Source of the DNA: Hyperoodon ampullatus
Lineage: Eukaryota > Chordata > Mammalia > Artiodactyla > Ziphiidae
DNA: 64,000 bases
Direction: 5' to 3'
NCBI GenBank assembly: GCA_949752795.1
Contig: OX457061.1
Location: 38,782,338-38,846,337 of the forward strand
Below, one piece after another: positions 9,901 through 19,754 of the stretch. The first letter of the stretch is position 1; the number at the start of each line of letters is the position of its first letter. The notes beneath the pieces were generated by a model that worked only from the letters and a program-made list of their open reading frames with translations, made no database searches and was not told the origin of the DNA. The translations under genes and the position numbers were made by a program.

Positions 9901-12900
9901 CGCAGTGGTTGAGAGTCCGCCTGCCGATGCAGGGGACATGGGTTCGTGCCCCGATCCGGGAAGATCCCGCATGCCGCGGAGCGGCTGGGCCCGTGAGCCA
10001 TGGCCGCTGAGCCTGCTCATCCGGAGCCTGTGCTCTGCAAGGGGAGAGGCCACAACAGTGAGAGGCCCATGTACAGTAAAAAAAAAAAAAAAAAAAAAGC
10101 ACACAGGTATGAAAAAATGTGACTGTTGGAGAAGTGCAGTTCCCTGTGTCTGGCCAGAGTCTAGGAGCCAGTTGGGGGATTGTGTGAGCCAGGGGACTGA
10201 GTCTGGGAGCATGGCAAGGAGTTTGGATTTGTTCTGGAGGCAATGGGGGAGTCATAAAAGAATTATATTTGAGTGGAGAAGTGATACAGTCTTGTTGCCA
10301 GGTGGAGGAGCAATTGGAATGTGCCAAACAGGAGTCATTGATATTCTTGACAAGTTTGTAGTAATAGGCTAGAAAGAAATGACACAGCCTGAAGTAGGGA
10401 TGCAGAGGGACAGATCACAGAGCTACTTATGAGGTAGAGTTGACAGGATCCCTTTACTGAAGTTTTTAAAGAAAGCAACCTAAACTTTATTAAAACCAAT
10501 TATGAGGTAGCATAAATACAGAATTTGCTCTTTTTTTCCCCTCTCTTTTTAGTATAGGAAATTGCAACAGTACAGGTTGTGAACCTTTGTCTTTGGTAGA
10601 CTGTTTTCCTGTGCTATAGCAGAGTCTCAGCATGTGTAAGGTCTGTTTGTCATTTAGCCACTTTAGATATAAACTGTGAGTTTCACTTTAGTAACACCTC
10701 ACCATTCATTGCCTCAATAAAGATGTGGAATTGCAAAGAAAACAGATGAATTTAAAGCAAAATACATGTTTGTGATTATAAGAGAGAGTATATTCAAATC
10801 ATTTAAACTCCTTTGATCTGTGTTAAAGTACTGTATTTCCAAACAGAAAACATTAGGTTCTCACAAAATAATTTTTTGAAGTTCCTGCCTGAAAAAGCAC
10901 AAATCTCAGAATCAGTTTCAGAATAATCCTACTTGAAAATTATGACACTGAAAATAAAATATAATAATTTAAAATTATTTTATAAATTTTAAAGTTTATA
11001 AAGTTTATAAAGACAAAGAGTAAGAAAATAAAGCCACTAAATTCAAGGGAGTAATGCGTTTACCCAGTATTTCATTTTGCCTTACCATAAGCCACTTTAT
11101 GGTGTTAAATCTACAATGATTATGGTAGACAGCACATAAGCACAATGCAGAAAACATGCCTCTTATAATACTTACTTAATCTAATGTTTCAAGTTAAAAT
11201 TCTGGTCTTGAGTCCAAGAATCAAACTAAGAGGAAAAAATGAAAAACAAGAGTTTTACACATAACTAAATTCGTACTAGCAAATTAGATTGTGCTTTACA
11301 GCAAAGATTGTGAAATTCTAGGTTGTGAAATCTTCTTCAATTGAATTTCTAAAATTTCAGAAATGTTAAATGACCCTTCTTCAGACATGAGGAGATAGTT
11401 TGGATTTATGAACATCTATTTTAAGTGTAAAATCCTAAAAAACGGTAAACTTTAGTCCTTTACCCATGTCTCTAAGCTAATGAGCCTGTATTTGTTTCTT
11501 GGTCAGATGAATGTCCATCCTAATATAAACATGAAAGAAATAGAAAAGTTGGAGAGATGAAGGAAATAATAGGTATCTGGAAATATTAAGAAGTCGGGCA
11601 GGTCAAAGGCAGCATAATCATCAAAATAAAAAGCAAAAAGCACTAGTAGGAACTGACTGCAGGGCTGAGGGTTGGGCTCTGTGCTGCGACCCGGCAGAAG
11701 AAGATGAACGGGACTGGTAACTGCTGTACACTGGTGGACGTGCACCCGGAGGGGCAGACGGTGGGCAAGAGGACCTGGGCCATGGTGTCTTGCTGCTCAA
11801 CCAGTCATTCTCTGGCCTCAGAACTGGTGGAGTCCAAAATTTAAAAAAACTAAAAAGACATAAAAGGCAGGGATAGGAAAAAGATAAGTTACAAGAAAGG
11901 TAGAGACTGAGTTTTTTAACTCAAAGGGAGTGGAGGACTTCCCTGGTCACGCAGTGGTTAAGAATCCGCCTGCCAATGCAGGGGACGCGGGTTCGAGCCC
12001 TTGTCCGGGAAGATCCCACATGCAGCGGAGCAACTAAGCCCATGCGCCACAACTATTGAGCGTGCACTCTACAGCCCATGAGCCACAACTTCTGAGACCA
12101 TGTGCTGCAACTACTGAAGCAACAAGAGAAACCACTGCAATGAGAAGCCCACGCATCACAACGAAGAGTAGCCCCCACTAGCAGCAACTAGAGAAAGCCT
12201 GCGCGCAGCAACAAAGACCCAACCCGGCCAAAAATAAATAAATAAATAAAATATTAAATTACTTTAAAAAAGGGGGGGGGAGTGGAAGTGAAGTATCAGT
12301 TACTGTGAGAAAGGAAATAGAAAAACTGACAGCCAAGCAAAGATGGAGTGGTAGCTATAGTTGCTATTGTTACAGCTAAACTGCAAAGTCTCAGTAGCAT
12401 AACATGGGAGAAGGTTCTTTTTCTTTCACATTTCAAGAAGGGTATATCTATTGTGTGCTTCTCCAAGCAGCAATTCGGGGACACGGTAGGAAAGACTCAG
12501 GCCCTTTCCATCTTGTGGCTCTGCCATTGTCAATCCAATCTTCGAAGGATGTAGAAGAAACATGGAGAATCACTCCCTGAGAGGTTTTTAAGAGGTGCCC
12601 TGGAAGTGGCACACATCATTTTACTCATTGGTTAGAGTGTAGTCACATAGCCCTACCAAACTCCAGGAAATGTTTAGCTGTGGTCCCAGAAAGAGGAAAC
12701 GGGTTTTGACAAGCATATAACAGTCTGTGCCACAATGTCTCATGAAGAGGAATGTAGTTATCTATTAGTTGGTAAGAGACTAAACAAAACATAAATGGGG
12801 AATTAAAAAGGAAAGCACTACCAGTTTGACAAGTCTGTAGCTGACATTTTTCTGTGGCAGAAAATGATCTGGGTCTGTCATGACTTCTTCCTTTAAAGCA

Positions 12901-15900
12901 GTAGTTCTCAACTGGGAACAATTTTGACCCCTCCCCCCAGGGGACATTTGGCATTGTCTGGAGACATTTTCAGTTGTCACAACTTGGTGAATGGTGGTTG
13001 CTATGGCATCTAGTAGGTACAGAGAGCAAGGGTGATGGTAATCACCCCACATTGCACAGGACAAAGAATTATCTGGTCTAAAACATCAGTTGTGAAAGGC
13101 TGAGAACTATTCTTTGAAGGAAGAAAAAAAGACAAGTCAAAAGTAAGATGACTCATAAGAAAGAGACTGTTTTCTAGAAATACTAACGTTATCTTAATAT
13201 CTAATCAAATATAAAATGACAACTTCTAAAGACAATTCCTAATATTTCAGGACAGAGCCCCCATATAAAATCAAATATACTCTCAGGAAGCATTCGGAGC
13301 CTGTGGCGGGCAGTGACTGGCCCTCTTTTTGATTTTCAAGGAGATCCAGCTCAGCAAGGTGGAACACTCATTTTAGGTCCAGGTAAGCATCAAAGCCCAG
13401 CTTCAGCAGTACACTTCTCGTGCTTTTTAGAAGTCCAGAGGCCATCCACTTTCTTCATAAAATAGCCACCATGTAAAAATGGGCAACTGGACATGGTAAC
13501 AGTCAGGATGCTGTGCTTTCATAGGGGTCATCGTTTGTTTTCAAATGCTCCTGTGTATTTTTGATGTTTGTTTACTGGATGTAATGTGGCCATGATTCCA
13601 TACCTGAGTGATTACAGGTATTTGGGATAGAAGAAATCAGCAGTGGTTTGGTGACTTGTATGTGGCTATAACACTCTTTAAAAATTTCAGTGGAGGTGAA
13701 CATTTTCAAATGGGAGAAAACCATCAAGAACTTTTTTTTGTCAATAGAAGGATCAAATCTAGTTATTTATATCTAACAAAACTAGCAGACTTGCCCTATG
13801 TCAGAAAGCAAGTCAAGGGGAATTCCCTGGCAGTCCAGTGGTTCGGACTCAGTGCTTCCACTGCAGGGGGCATGGGTTCAATCATGGTCAGGGGATTAAG
13901 GTCCTGCATGCTGAGCAGCGTGGCCAAAAAAAAAAGGAAGAAAGTCAGTCCCAGGGGCAGCTTATTCTGTGAGCTTATTCAGTTACTCTAAGCTGCATCC
14001 TTTAAATAGCTTTCTTTTTTTATTTAATTTAATTTTTATTCTATATTGGAGTATAGTTGATTTACAATGTTGTGTTAGTTTCAGGTGTACAGCAGAGTGA
14101 TTCAATTATACTTATAGATATATCCATTCTTTTTCAGATTCCTTTCCCATATAGGTTATTACAGAATATTGAGTAGAGTTCCCTGTGCTATACAGTAGGT
14201 CCTTGTTGATTATCTATTTTGTATATAGTCGTGTGTATATGTTAATCCCAAACTCCTAATTTATCCCTCCCCCCCACCTTTCCCCTTAGGTAACCGTAAG
14301 TTTGTTTTTGAAGTCTGTTTCTGTTTTGTAAATAAGTTCATTTATATATTTTTTTAGATTCCACATATAAGTAATATCATATGATATTTGTCTTTCTTTG
14401 TCTGACTTACTTCATTTAGTATGATAATTCCTAGCTTCATCCATGTAGCTGCAAATGGCATTATTTCATTCTTTTTTGTGGCTGAGTAATATCCCATTGT
14501 ATAAATGTACCACATCTTCTTTATCCATTCATCTGTCCATGGACATTTAGGTTGCTTCCATGTCCTGGCTATTGTAAATAGTTCTGTAATGAACATTGGG
14601 GTGCATGTATCTTTTCGAATTATGGATTTCTCTGGATATATGAATAGGAGTGGGATTGCTGGATCATAAGGTGGTTCTATATTTAGTTTTTTAAGGAACC
14701 TCCATACTGTTCTCCATAGTGGTTGTACCAATTTACATTCCCACCAACAGTGTAGGAGGGTTCCCTTTTCTCCACACCCTCTCCAGCATTTATTGTTTGT
14801 AGACTTTTTGATGATGGCCATTCTGACTGGTGTGAGGTGATAACTTCATTGTAGTTTTGATTTGCATTTCTCTAATAATTAGCAATGTTGAGCATCTTTT
14901 TGTGTGCTTTTTGGCCATCTGTATGTCTTCTTTGGAGAAATGTCTATTTAGATCTTCTGCCCATTTTTTTATTGGGTTGTTGTTTTGATATCGAGCTGCA
15001 TGAGCTGTTTGTATATTTTGGAGATTAATCCCTTGTGGGTTGCTTCGTTTGGACATATTTTCTCCCTTTCTGTGGGTTGTCTTTTCATTTTGTTTATGGT
15101 TTCCTTTGCTGTGCAAAAACTTTTAAGTTTAATTAGGTCCCATTTGTTTATTTTTGTTTTTATTTTCACTACTCTAGGAGGTGGATTCAAAAGATATTGC
15201 TGTGATTTATGTCAAAGAATGTTCTGCCTGTGTTTTCCTCTAGGAGTTTTATAGTATCCAGTCTTACATTTAGGTCTTTAATCCATTTTGAGTTTACTTT
15301 TGTGTATGGTGTTAGAAAATGTTCTAATTTCATTCTTTTATATGTGGCTGTCCATTTTTCCCAGCACCCCTTATTGAAGAAACTGTCTTTTCTCCATTGT
15401 ATATTCTTGCCTCCTTTGTGGTAGATTAATTGACCATAGGTGCATCGGTTTATTTCTGGGCTGTCTACCCTGTTCCATTGATCTATAAATAGTTTTACTG
15501 ATCAATTTGTACCACCTGAAATTCCTTTGGCTTCCCTCTACTAAATGGTTAGGCATTGGATCTCTACCATGTTCAAGTATTGCAGTCAGGGACAAACACC
15601 CAAAAAGCCTAAATCACTGTGTTGTAAACTGATTCTTCTTGGCTCTTCTTCATGTTTAAAACTGTTCATATTAGTGAGCATAGCTTCTACAGGTTATAAA
15701 ATTAACATTTACTTTAATAAATTCCAGATGTCTATAAGGAAGTCTTTAGAAGGAGGATTTTGACCAAATATCATAACTTTTTTGGTTTTTTGCACCTTTA
15801 GAAGGAGGATTTTGACCAAATATCATAACTTTTTTGGTTTTTTGTACCTTTAGAAGGAGGATTTTGACCAAATATCATAACTTTTTTGGTTTTTTGCACC

Positions 15901-17439
15901 TTTAGAAGGAGGATTTTGACCAAATATCATAACTTTTTTGCAGCTGGAACACTATAGCTAGCTAAAATCTTTCATTTTATTTAATCTCCCTTTAGCTCTC
16001 TCTCATGAATTTACACTAGTTAGACTAGCCAAAAAAAAAAAAAAGCCTTGTTTTATTAGAATATATCCTGTAAATTAACCCAGAATGACACTGAGCCATA
16101 TTTCTGAATGAATTATTTCCATCCTCAGACTTGTAAGGCATTATTTTTTGAGTCCCTCATCTCCAGGTTTCAGAATCATTTGAGCACACATTCTGTTGTG
16201 TGAGAATGAAGAGCACACAGAAAGCATCATTTGTGTGCCAAGTTGGGAGCAGACTTAATAAAGAGAAAATTTTGATACTACACATTGGAAAAATTGTAGC
16301 TCATTTAAGGAAAGAGCTGGGTTTACTTACTTATTTATACAAACCTCTTACACGGTTAACCAAGTATTTCATTTTGCCTTATTTGATAATACGCCAGTTT
16401 ATGATATTAAATCTACAGTGATTACTGTAGACAGCAGATAAATACAATGCAGAAAACATGCCTCATAATATTTACTAATCTAATGTTTTAAGTTAAAATT
16501 CTGGTCTTGAGTCCAAGAATCAAAGTAAACAGAACACAGACTATAAAGTACGACTATTTGGGCTTCCCTGGTGGCGCAGTGGTTGAGAGTCTGCCTGCCG
16601 ATGTAGGGAATGCGGGTTCGTGCCCCGGTCTGGGAGAATCCCACATACCGCGGGGCGGCTGGGCCCGTGAGCCATGGCCGCTGAGCCTGCGCGTCCGGAG
16701 CCTGTGCTCCGCTACGGGAAAGGCCACAACAATGAGAGGCCCGCATACCGGAAAAAAAAAAAAATTACAACTATTTTTTGAGCAGATAAAAGAATTGTGA
16801 ACATCTAAGTGTATTGTAACTGATTGTCTTAATGCCCTTATTTTTTTCAGCCTCTTTTGGTCTATGGTTATAATGTAGATAGCCTATTAAACCAGTATTT
16901 GGGAGTGAATTTTTTAAGGAAGTGATTTATTCTATTATTACATTTAAGAAACAGATGATTTTCCAGCTTGATATTTATGCTAGTTCCATATTCTGCCTGT
17001 CTGTTTGACAGGATATTTTATTTAATTACATTTAATGAAACCTAACAGATGGTTATAATTTAAGAATCTTTCCCCTTGGATCTCATAAAACATTACTTAT
17101 TAGCCTTATTTAATGATAATTTTTTTCATGCTTTATTACCTTAATTAAAAATTATTATGTCATTATATAGAGAATATTATGTACTCCAGGTAAATAATTT
17201 TTTCTTTTGGACTAATTTAAAGTTAAAATGCTTCCTTGATTCTAGTAAGCAATAAATCTAATGAATAACACTCTGTGTCAACCTTTACCTTTTATTCTTA
17301 TTCTCTTCTAGGTAACAACATCCATTTTATACACCGTGATAGGAATAGGTTGGATCACAAACCCATCAACTCTGTTTTACAGCTTGTAGGAGTTCAGCAC
17401 GTGGACTTTACAAGCAGACCTTCAGTTATCCATGTGTGA
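6780..17439 (+). CDS. PRXL2C: PRXL2C (AAED1), six-exon peroxiredoxin-like 2C gene
   Basis: Coding exons: 6780-6983, 7423-7491, 8379-8432, 8601-8706, 13251-13382 and 17312-17439. Together they are 693 nt, encoding 230 residues plus TGA. Every intron starts GT and ends AG, and the phases join without a frameshift. The product has the AhpC/TSA-like thioredoxin fold of the PRXL2 family: an N-terminal Ala/Pro-rich leader (about 1-35), a beta strand RRAVVVFVR (about 60-68), then a CxxC pair (Cys72, Cys75 in FLCYICKEY) at the usual redox position. The middle reads [20 protein letters not shown] and [17 protein letters not shown], and the C-terminal part contains [19 protein letters not shown] and [11 protein letters not shown]. 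No signal peptide or membrane segment is visible, so it is probably cytosolic. I identify it from memory of the human protein, which is a few residues shorter; the extra length lies in the low-complexity N-terminus. The Met at 6780 (gcgATGg) is preferred over an in-frame ATG at 6768 because it matches the family start and has the better context. The gene looks intact. Cellular substrate is not established by the sequence. Confidence 0.95.
7423..7491 (+). CDS. PRXL2C: PRXL2C exon 2
   Basis: Encodes 23 residues, starting [10 protein letters not shown] and including the CxxC redox pair. Acceptor 'gggatttcag' ends at 7422 and donor gtaagt begins at 7492. Phase 0 at both ends, so it could be skipped without shifting the frame but the CxxC would be lost. 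Confidence 0.95.
8379..8432 (+). CDS. PRXL2C: PRXL2C exon 3
   Basis: A 54-nt exon encoding [18 protein letters not shown], a core beta strand and following loop. Acceptor 'tctcctaaag' and donor gtaaat. Too short to stand out as an open frame; found by joining the conserved protein. Confidence 0.95.
8601..8706 (+). CDS. PRXL2C: PRXL2C exon 4
   Basis: Encodes [20 protein letters not shown] and on to EEIASS plus one base of the next codon. Acceptor 'cttttttcag', donor gtaaga. Intron 3 before it is only 168 bp. Confidence 0.95.
8870..9130 (+). mobile_element. Ancient L1 3' UTR-like remnant in PRXL2C intron 4
   Basis: Pattern 'agtatgattccatttttgta...gaatgagaaaagtggctctt...ttttacaataagtacatttta' matches the usual layout of old L1M 3' UTRs. 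Strongly diverged; subfamily not assignable by eye. Confidence 0.35.
9520..9870 (+). repeat. Ancient mammalian-wide repeat, split by a SINE
   Basis: Has the order 'caacaaatgctga', 'gtgttggatgt', 'gggagacagaagcaaacag', then 'gctgggaatggtgcagctga'. After the SINE it resumes with 'ggcaaggagtttggatttgttctgg' (to about 10330). This is a well-known ancient mammalian consensus order, but I cannot name the class with certainty. Confidence 0.4.
9886..10098 (+). mobile_element. CHR-1-type cetacean SINE with TSD
   Basis: Starts gggcttccctggtggcgcag, contains the Pol III A box (tggcgcagtggttgagag) and B box (ggttcgtgcc), and ends in an 18-A tail. A perfect TSD aaaagcacacaggta flanks it (9871-9885 and 10095-10109, overlapping the tail). 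The perfect TSD and tail suggest a young insertion in PRXL2C intron 4. Confidence 0.95.
10380..11060. other. PRXL2C intron 4 sequence, nothing recognised
   Basis: AT-rich intronic sequence without a splice-supported exon or a repeat I can name. Confidence 0.4.
11065..11230 (+). repeat. Duplicated block, copy A (PRXL2C intron 4)
   Basis: Direct repeat of 16362-16529 in intron 5. Both run from 'agtatttcattttgcctta' to 'ttgagtccaagaatcaaa' with small indels and about 85% identity by eye. Similarity stops abruptly on both sides. It is either an old intragenic duplication or two copies of a dispersed repeat I do not recognise. Confidence 0.8.
11704..11844 (+). pseudogene. GC-rich 46-codon frame, possible retrocopy fragment
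   Basis: An island of GC-rich sequence (about 11655-11830) in an AT-rich intron. Its open frame reads [20 protein letters not shown] and on to ESKI, then stop, followed at once by an A-rich run. The composition and A-rich end suggest a processed pseudogene fragment, but I do not recognise a parent gene and there is no splice support for an exon. Confidence 0.3.
11935..12272 (+). mobile_element. CHR-type SINE, long form
   Basis: tRNA-Glu head (gacttccctggtcacgcagt, B box ggttcgagccc), then the long body with repeated 'cacaact' / 'gcaact' units, and a (aaat)n tail. A weak TSD (gggagtgg) is visible on both sides. The longer body separates it from the CHR-1 form. Confidence 0.9.
12340..12700 (-). 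repeat. Ancient interspersed repeat (family shared with 56885-57190)
   Basis: Pattern 'gtctcagtagcataac...ctttttctttcacatttc...ggaagtggcacacatcattt...cattggttagagtgtagtcacatag' corresponds to an old mammalian repeat. A second diverged copy of the same pattern is at 56885-57190. Class and orientation not certain. Confidence 0.4.
12897..13110 (+). mobile_element. MER5A-type hAT (Charlie) MITE
   Basis: Begins 'gcagtagttctcaactggga', has 'ggggacatttggcattgtct' and 'ggagacattttcagttgtca', and ends 'ttgtgaaaggctgagaacta', the inverted complement of the start. The whole follows the MER5A consensus as I know it. A non-autonomous DNA transposon shared by placental mammals, hence old. It sits about 140 bp before exon 5. 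Confidence 0.85.
13251..13382 (+). CDS. PRXL2C: PRXL2C exon 5
   Basis: Encodes (G)[20 protein letters not shown] through TLILGPG. Acceptor 'aatatttcag' ends at 13250; donor gtaagc at 13383. It is isolated between a 4.5-kb and a 3.9-kb intron, each carrying one copy of a duplicated ~167-bp block. Confidence 0.95.
13817..13935 (+). mobile_element. Short tRNA-Glu SINE (CHRS-like)
   Basis: Short form, 'gaattccctggcagtccagt' through 'gcgtggccaaaaaaaaaa'. Diverged, in PRXL2C intron 5. Confidence 0.85.
14020..15500 (-). mobile_element. Older L1, 5'-truncated, in PRXL2C intron 5
   Basis: Antisense L1 with its 3' UTR at 14020-14350 (complement of 'gttgatttacaatgttgtgt' motif) and the end of ORF2 at about 14354-15500, recognisable by the [18 protein letters not shown] motif near 14720-14780. 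ORF2 is broken into several frames, so the copy is dead. It ends in mid-ORF2 (5' truncation). Confidence 0.9.
15745..15940 (+). repeat. 52-bp minisatellite, 3.8 copies
   Basis: Unit starts tttagaaggaggattttgac and ends ttttggttttttgcacc. Copies begin at 15745, 15797, 15849 and 15901, exactly 52 bp apart; the last is cut at 15940. Copies are almost identical (one C/T change seen in the gcacc/gtacc end), which indicates recent expansion. In PRXL2C intron 5, just behind the truncated L1. Confidence 0.97.
15945..16360. other. PRXL2C intron 5 sequence, nothing recognised
   Basis: AT-rich. A 73-codon open frame at 16200 has no domain features and no splice support. Confidence 0.4.
16362..16529 (+). 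repeat. Duplicated block, copy B (PRXL2C intron 5)
   Basis: Second copy of the block at 11065-11230, same orientation, 5.3 kb downstream. Together the copies bracket exon 5. A SINE was inserted 30 bp beyond its end. Confidence 0.8.
16560..16764 (+). mobile_element. CHR-1-type cetacean SINE
   Basis: Complete CHR-1 form from gggcttccctggtggcgcag to a poly(A) tail, with A and B boxes. Flanked by 'cgactattt' and 'caactattt', an almost perfect TSD. Confidence 0.93.
16800..17300. other. End of PRXL2C intron 5
   Basis: AT-rich intron sequence with nothing recognised beyond the polypyrimidine tract 'ttattctcttctag' that serves exon 6. Confidence 0.4.
17312..17439 (+). CDS. PRXL2C: PRXL2C exon 6 (last coding part)
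   Basis: Encodes [20 protein letters not shown] to the C-terminus ...RPSVIHV, stop TGA 17437-17439. Acceptor 'ttctcttctag' ends at 17311. The 3' UTR follows directly. Confidence 0.95.
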
Positions 17440-17630
17440 CATTACAGACTCTGTCGCTTTCAAATGGACCTTGAGATATGACCTCAATTGTGGGAATGCA
17501 GTATACTTGTGCAGTGCCTAACTTGTTGGCTCTTCCCAGGCTTTGAGGAGTTATGAAATCATAAAGAGACCATGTACCACCAGTTGAATAGCACGCTGAG
17601 AGGCATCAGTTGTCAAAAATGTGATATATA

Positions 17631-17736
17631 TTTATAATTTTATAGCTTTTAAAGTTTTATTTTCTATAAAAATTTTTGTAAAAAAATTAAATTTTATTTT
17701 TGCAAAATAAAACTTTAAAAGCTATAAAATTATAAA
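17631..17736. repeat. Perfect 33-bp inverted repeat with 40-nt loop
   Basis: Left arm 17631-17663 begins tttataattttatagctttt. The right arm 17704-17736 is its exact reverse complement, checked base by base. The 40-nt spacer is also AT-rich. The right arm contains AATAAA at 17706-17711. In RNA it would form a 33-bp stem right at a possible poly(A) signal. Confidence 0.97.
17706..17711 (+). terminator. PRXL2C: Candidate poly(A) signal AATAAA, proximal
   Basis: AATAAA 267 bases after the stop codon, inside the right arm of the inverted repeat. Could set a short 3' UTR if the stem does not mask it. Confidence 0.4.
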
Positions 17737-18719
17737 TACCATTTTTTATTTTACATTATGATATATCAGTTCAATGAAGGTTTTTTTGGCCATTAAAATC
17801 ATAAATTCTTATGAAGAACATATAAGGAGAAAGGGAAGCAACCCAAGACCATTTTATCCATTGGGAAAAGCAGGATCTCAAATTCTGTAAACAGTATAAT
17901 CATATTTTTGTATGTATATGTTTATATTTTTTAGAAAGAAAGACAGGAAGTAAACACACCAGAGTATCACCAGTTAAGTATCTCTAGGTGGTAGGATTAC
18001 AAGTGTTTTTATTTTCTTTTCCGTACTTTTTTATATTTCCCAACTATTCTATAATGAACATGATTCATCTTTTTGGCAAGGAAAAGGTCTTTAAAATTAT
18101 ACGAAGAATATATCGCTACATAGCAAGTTCCACAAAGGTACAATTATATAGGCTGCAGTCCACAAGTTTCTATCCTGATTGCTTTACTCAGAGGAAATAC
18201 AGCAAATCGAACCTACACAGAACCTGTGTTCACAGCATCTTGACCACACACCCACCGTCCATTTCACTAGGATTTTGTTTGGGGCAACGGGGGCAGGGGT
18301 TGCTGGTAAAAGGAGAAAAATATGTTTTAGATATTTAAGATATGTATAATCAGTATGCTTTCTGAAAGGAAATTTTAAGAATTGTTTAAACTAAAAACCA
18401 AAAAAACTTTGTAATTTAAATGTACACTGTGGTTTGGTTGTATATTCCTGGACAGTTTCTACTTCTCACCTCCAAGTTTCTTTTATTTAGTAGACTATAG
18501 TCATCTTTTATTTTTCTGGAATCATAATATGTTTTGTTGGAAGTGTCCCAGGAATTCTGATGAAGAGTACAGCAAAATTAATTTGTAATTATTAGCAAGT
18601 ATAATACTGCTTTGAACTTATACAAGCATATGGAGTCATACACAAAATATAAATTTAAAGTGTCCAAAAATTTGAATCTATTTTCATGTGTATATATATG
18701 TAAAATCATGTTTTTAATC

Positions 18720-18725
18720 AATAAA
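18720..18725 (+). terminator. PRXL2C: Candidate poly(A) signal AATAAA, distal
   Basis: AATAAA about 1.28 kb after the stop codon in 'aatcaataaaaatgag'. An alternative end for a longer transcript. Confidence 0.35.
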
Positions 18726-19114
18726 AATGAGTTATAAAAGTTAAAATTAAGGTATTTTGTGCTATTTTTTATAGTAAGGAGACTAGTGGCCCAGATCCTT
18801 CTACTGATTTTAGACTTAAAACTGCTGAATCATAGCTTACACAAAATTTATATATTTACATTTATAATGTACATTATGTATATACATTATAAAAATGTGC
18901 ACCACATTTTTTAAGATACATAAATGTTCTTTACGTGGTTTCATGGAGGAACAGTTACATAAATACAGTGCAGTAGTAAATTGCCTACCCAAACAAGCAT
19001 TTAATATAAAAATTACTTATAATAGGTGCTGTGAAACATATACTCCATATCCAATAATGTACTGGATGCAAAATTTTGAAAAACCTTTTGGTGATAAATA
19101 TGTAGAAGTGCTGA

Positions 19115-19330
19115 ATAAAATAATAATATCTAACAGTTTTGTGGGGCTAATTATTTGCCAGGTACTATTCCAAGTGCTTTACATACATTAGCTCTGTGGA
19201 ATTGATATTACTATCATCATTATCATTGTCAACTCCATTCTACAGAACAGAAACAACATCTTTTTTTAAGTTGAACTTACAAGAAAGTGAGGAAACTCCA
19301 CAAGGGCCAAACAGAAGCAGAAACCAGGCT
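19115..19330 (-). mobile_element. MIR SINE
   Basis: Antisense MIR: 'taataatatctaacagtttt', 'tatttgccaggtactattcc', 'aagtgctttacatacattagct', a tatcat-rich middle and 'gaaagtgaggaaactcc'. Follows the mammalian-wide MIR consensus; old. Confidence 0.75.
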
Positions 19331-19754
19331 GTTGACCATGCGTTGAAGCCATGGGCTGCCCTGAGGGCTGTCCCCCTCCCAGGAGTTAGAGAAGGCTGTT
19401 CCTTGGCCAACTCAAAGGCCTTACACTGTAGAGTTAATAGTAAGACCACTAAAGCACTACCTGAGACCTGGGACTTCTGAGGGCTACGACAGTGTAAGAA
19501 TGGGCTGCAGTCAAATCTGTCTATAGACCAAGGAGCCCTGTGAGGAAATACGTTGTAAAGCTTCTGCAATAAACCTTCGTGGCAAAAAGAATTTCAGTAA
19601 AATGAAAGTTCATGTTTAATTTAAAAATTCAAGTATTTTTGTTTCTCAAGGAGATTGATAGCTAATAGCCTGCATGAAATGTTTGTTCGTGTTGCCATCT
19701 ACCATGGTGGGGGCGGGGGGCAAAGTGATAACACTGACCACATGAAAACTGGAA

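Larger units (their letters stand above)
17440..18740 (+). other. PRXL2C: Candidate PRXL2C 3' UTR and downstream flank
   Basis: Sequence after the stop codon. Candidate poly(A) signals AATAAA occur at 17706-17711 and 18720-18725. Which is used cannot be decided from sequence. An old L1-tail-like piece ('atctctaggtggtaggatta') lies around 17930-18110. Confidence 0.5.

Noticed and set aside
9886..10098. tRNA-like A and B boxes as true tRNA genes, here and in the other CHR SINEs
   Set aside because: The tRNA heads are degenerate, lack a paired acceptor stem and are followed by a SINE body, poly(A) and TSD.
15745..15940. Regular repeats that could suggest a CRISPR array
   Set aside because: Units are contiguous with no unique spacers, in a mammalian intron; it is a minisatellite.
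18895..19191. 98-codon open frame downstream of PRXL2C
   Set aside because: No domain or splice context, AT-rich, and its end overlaps a MIR element.
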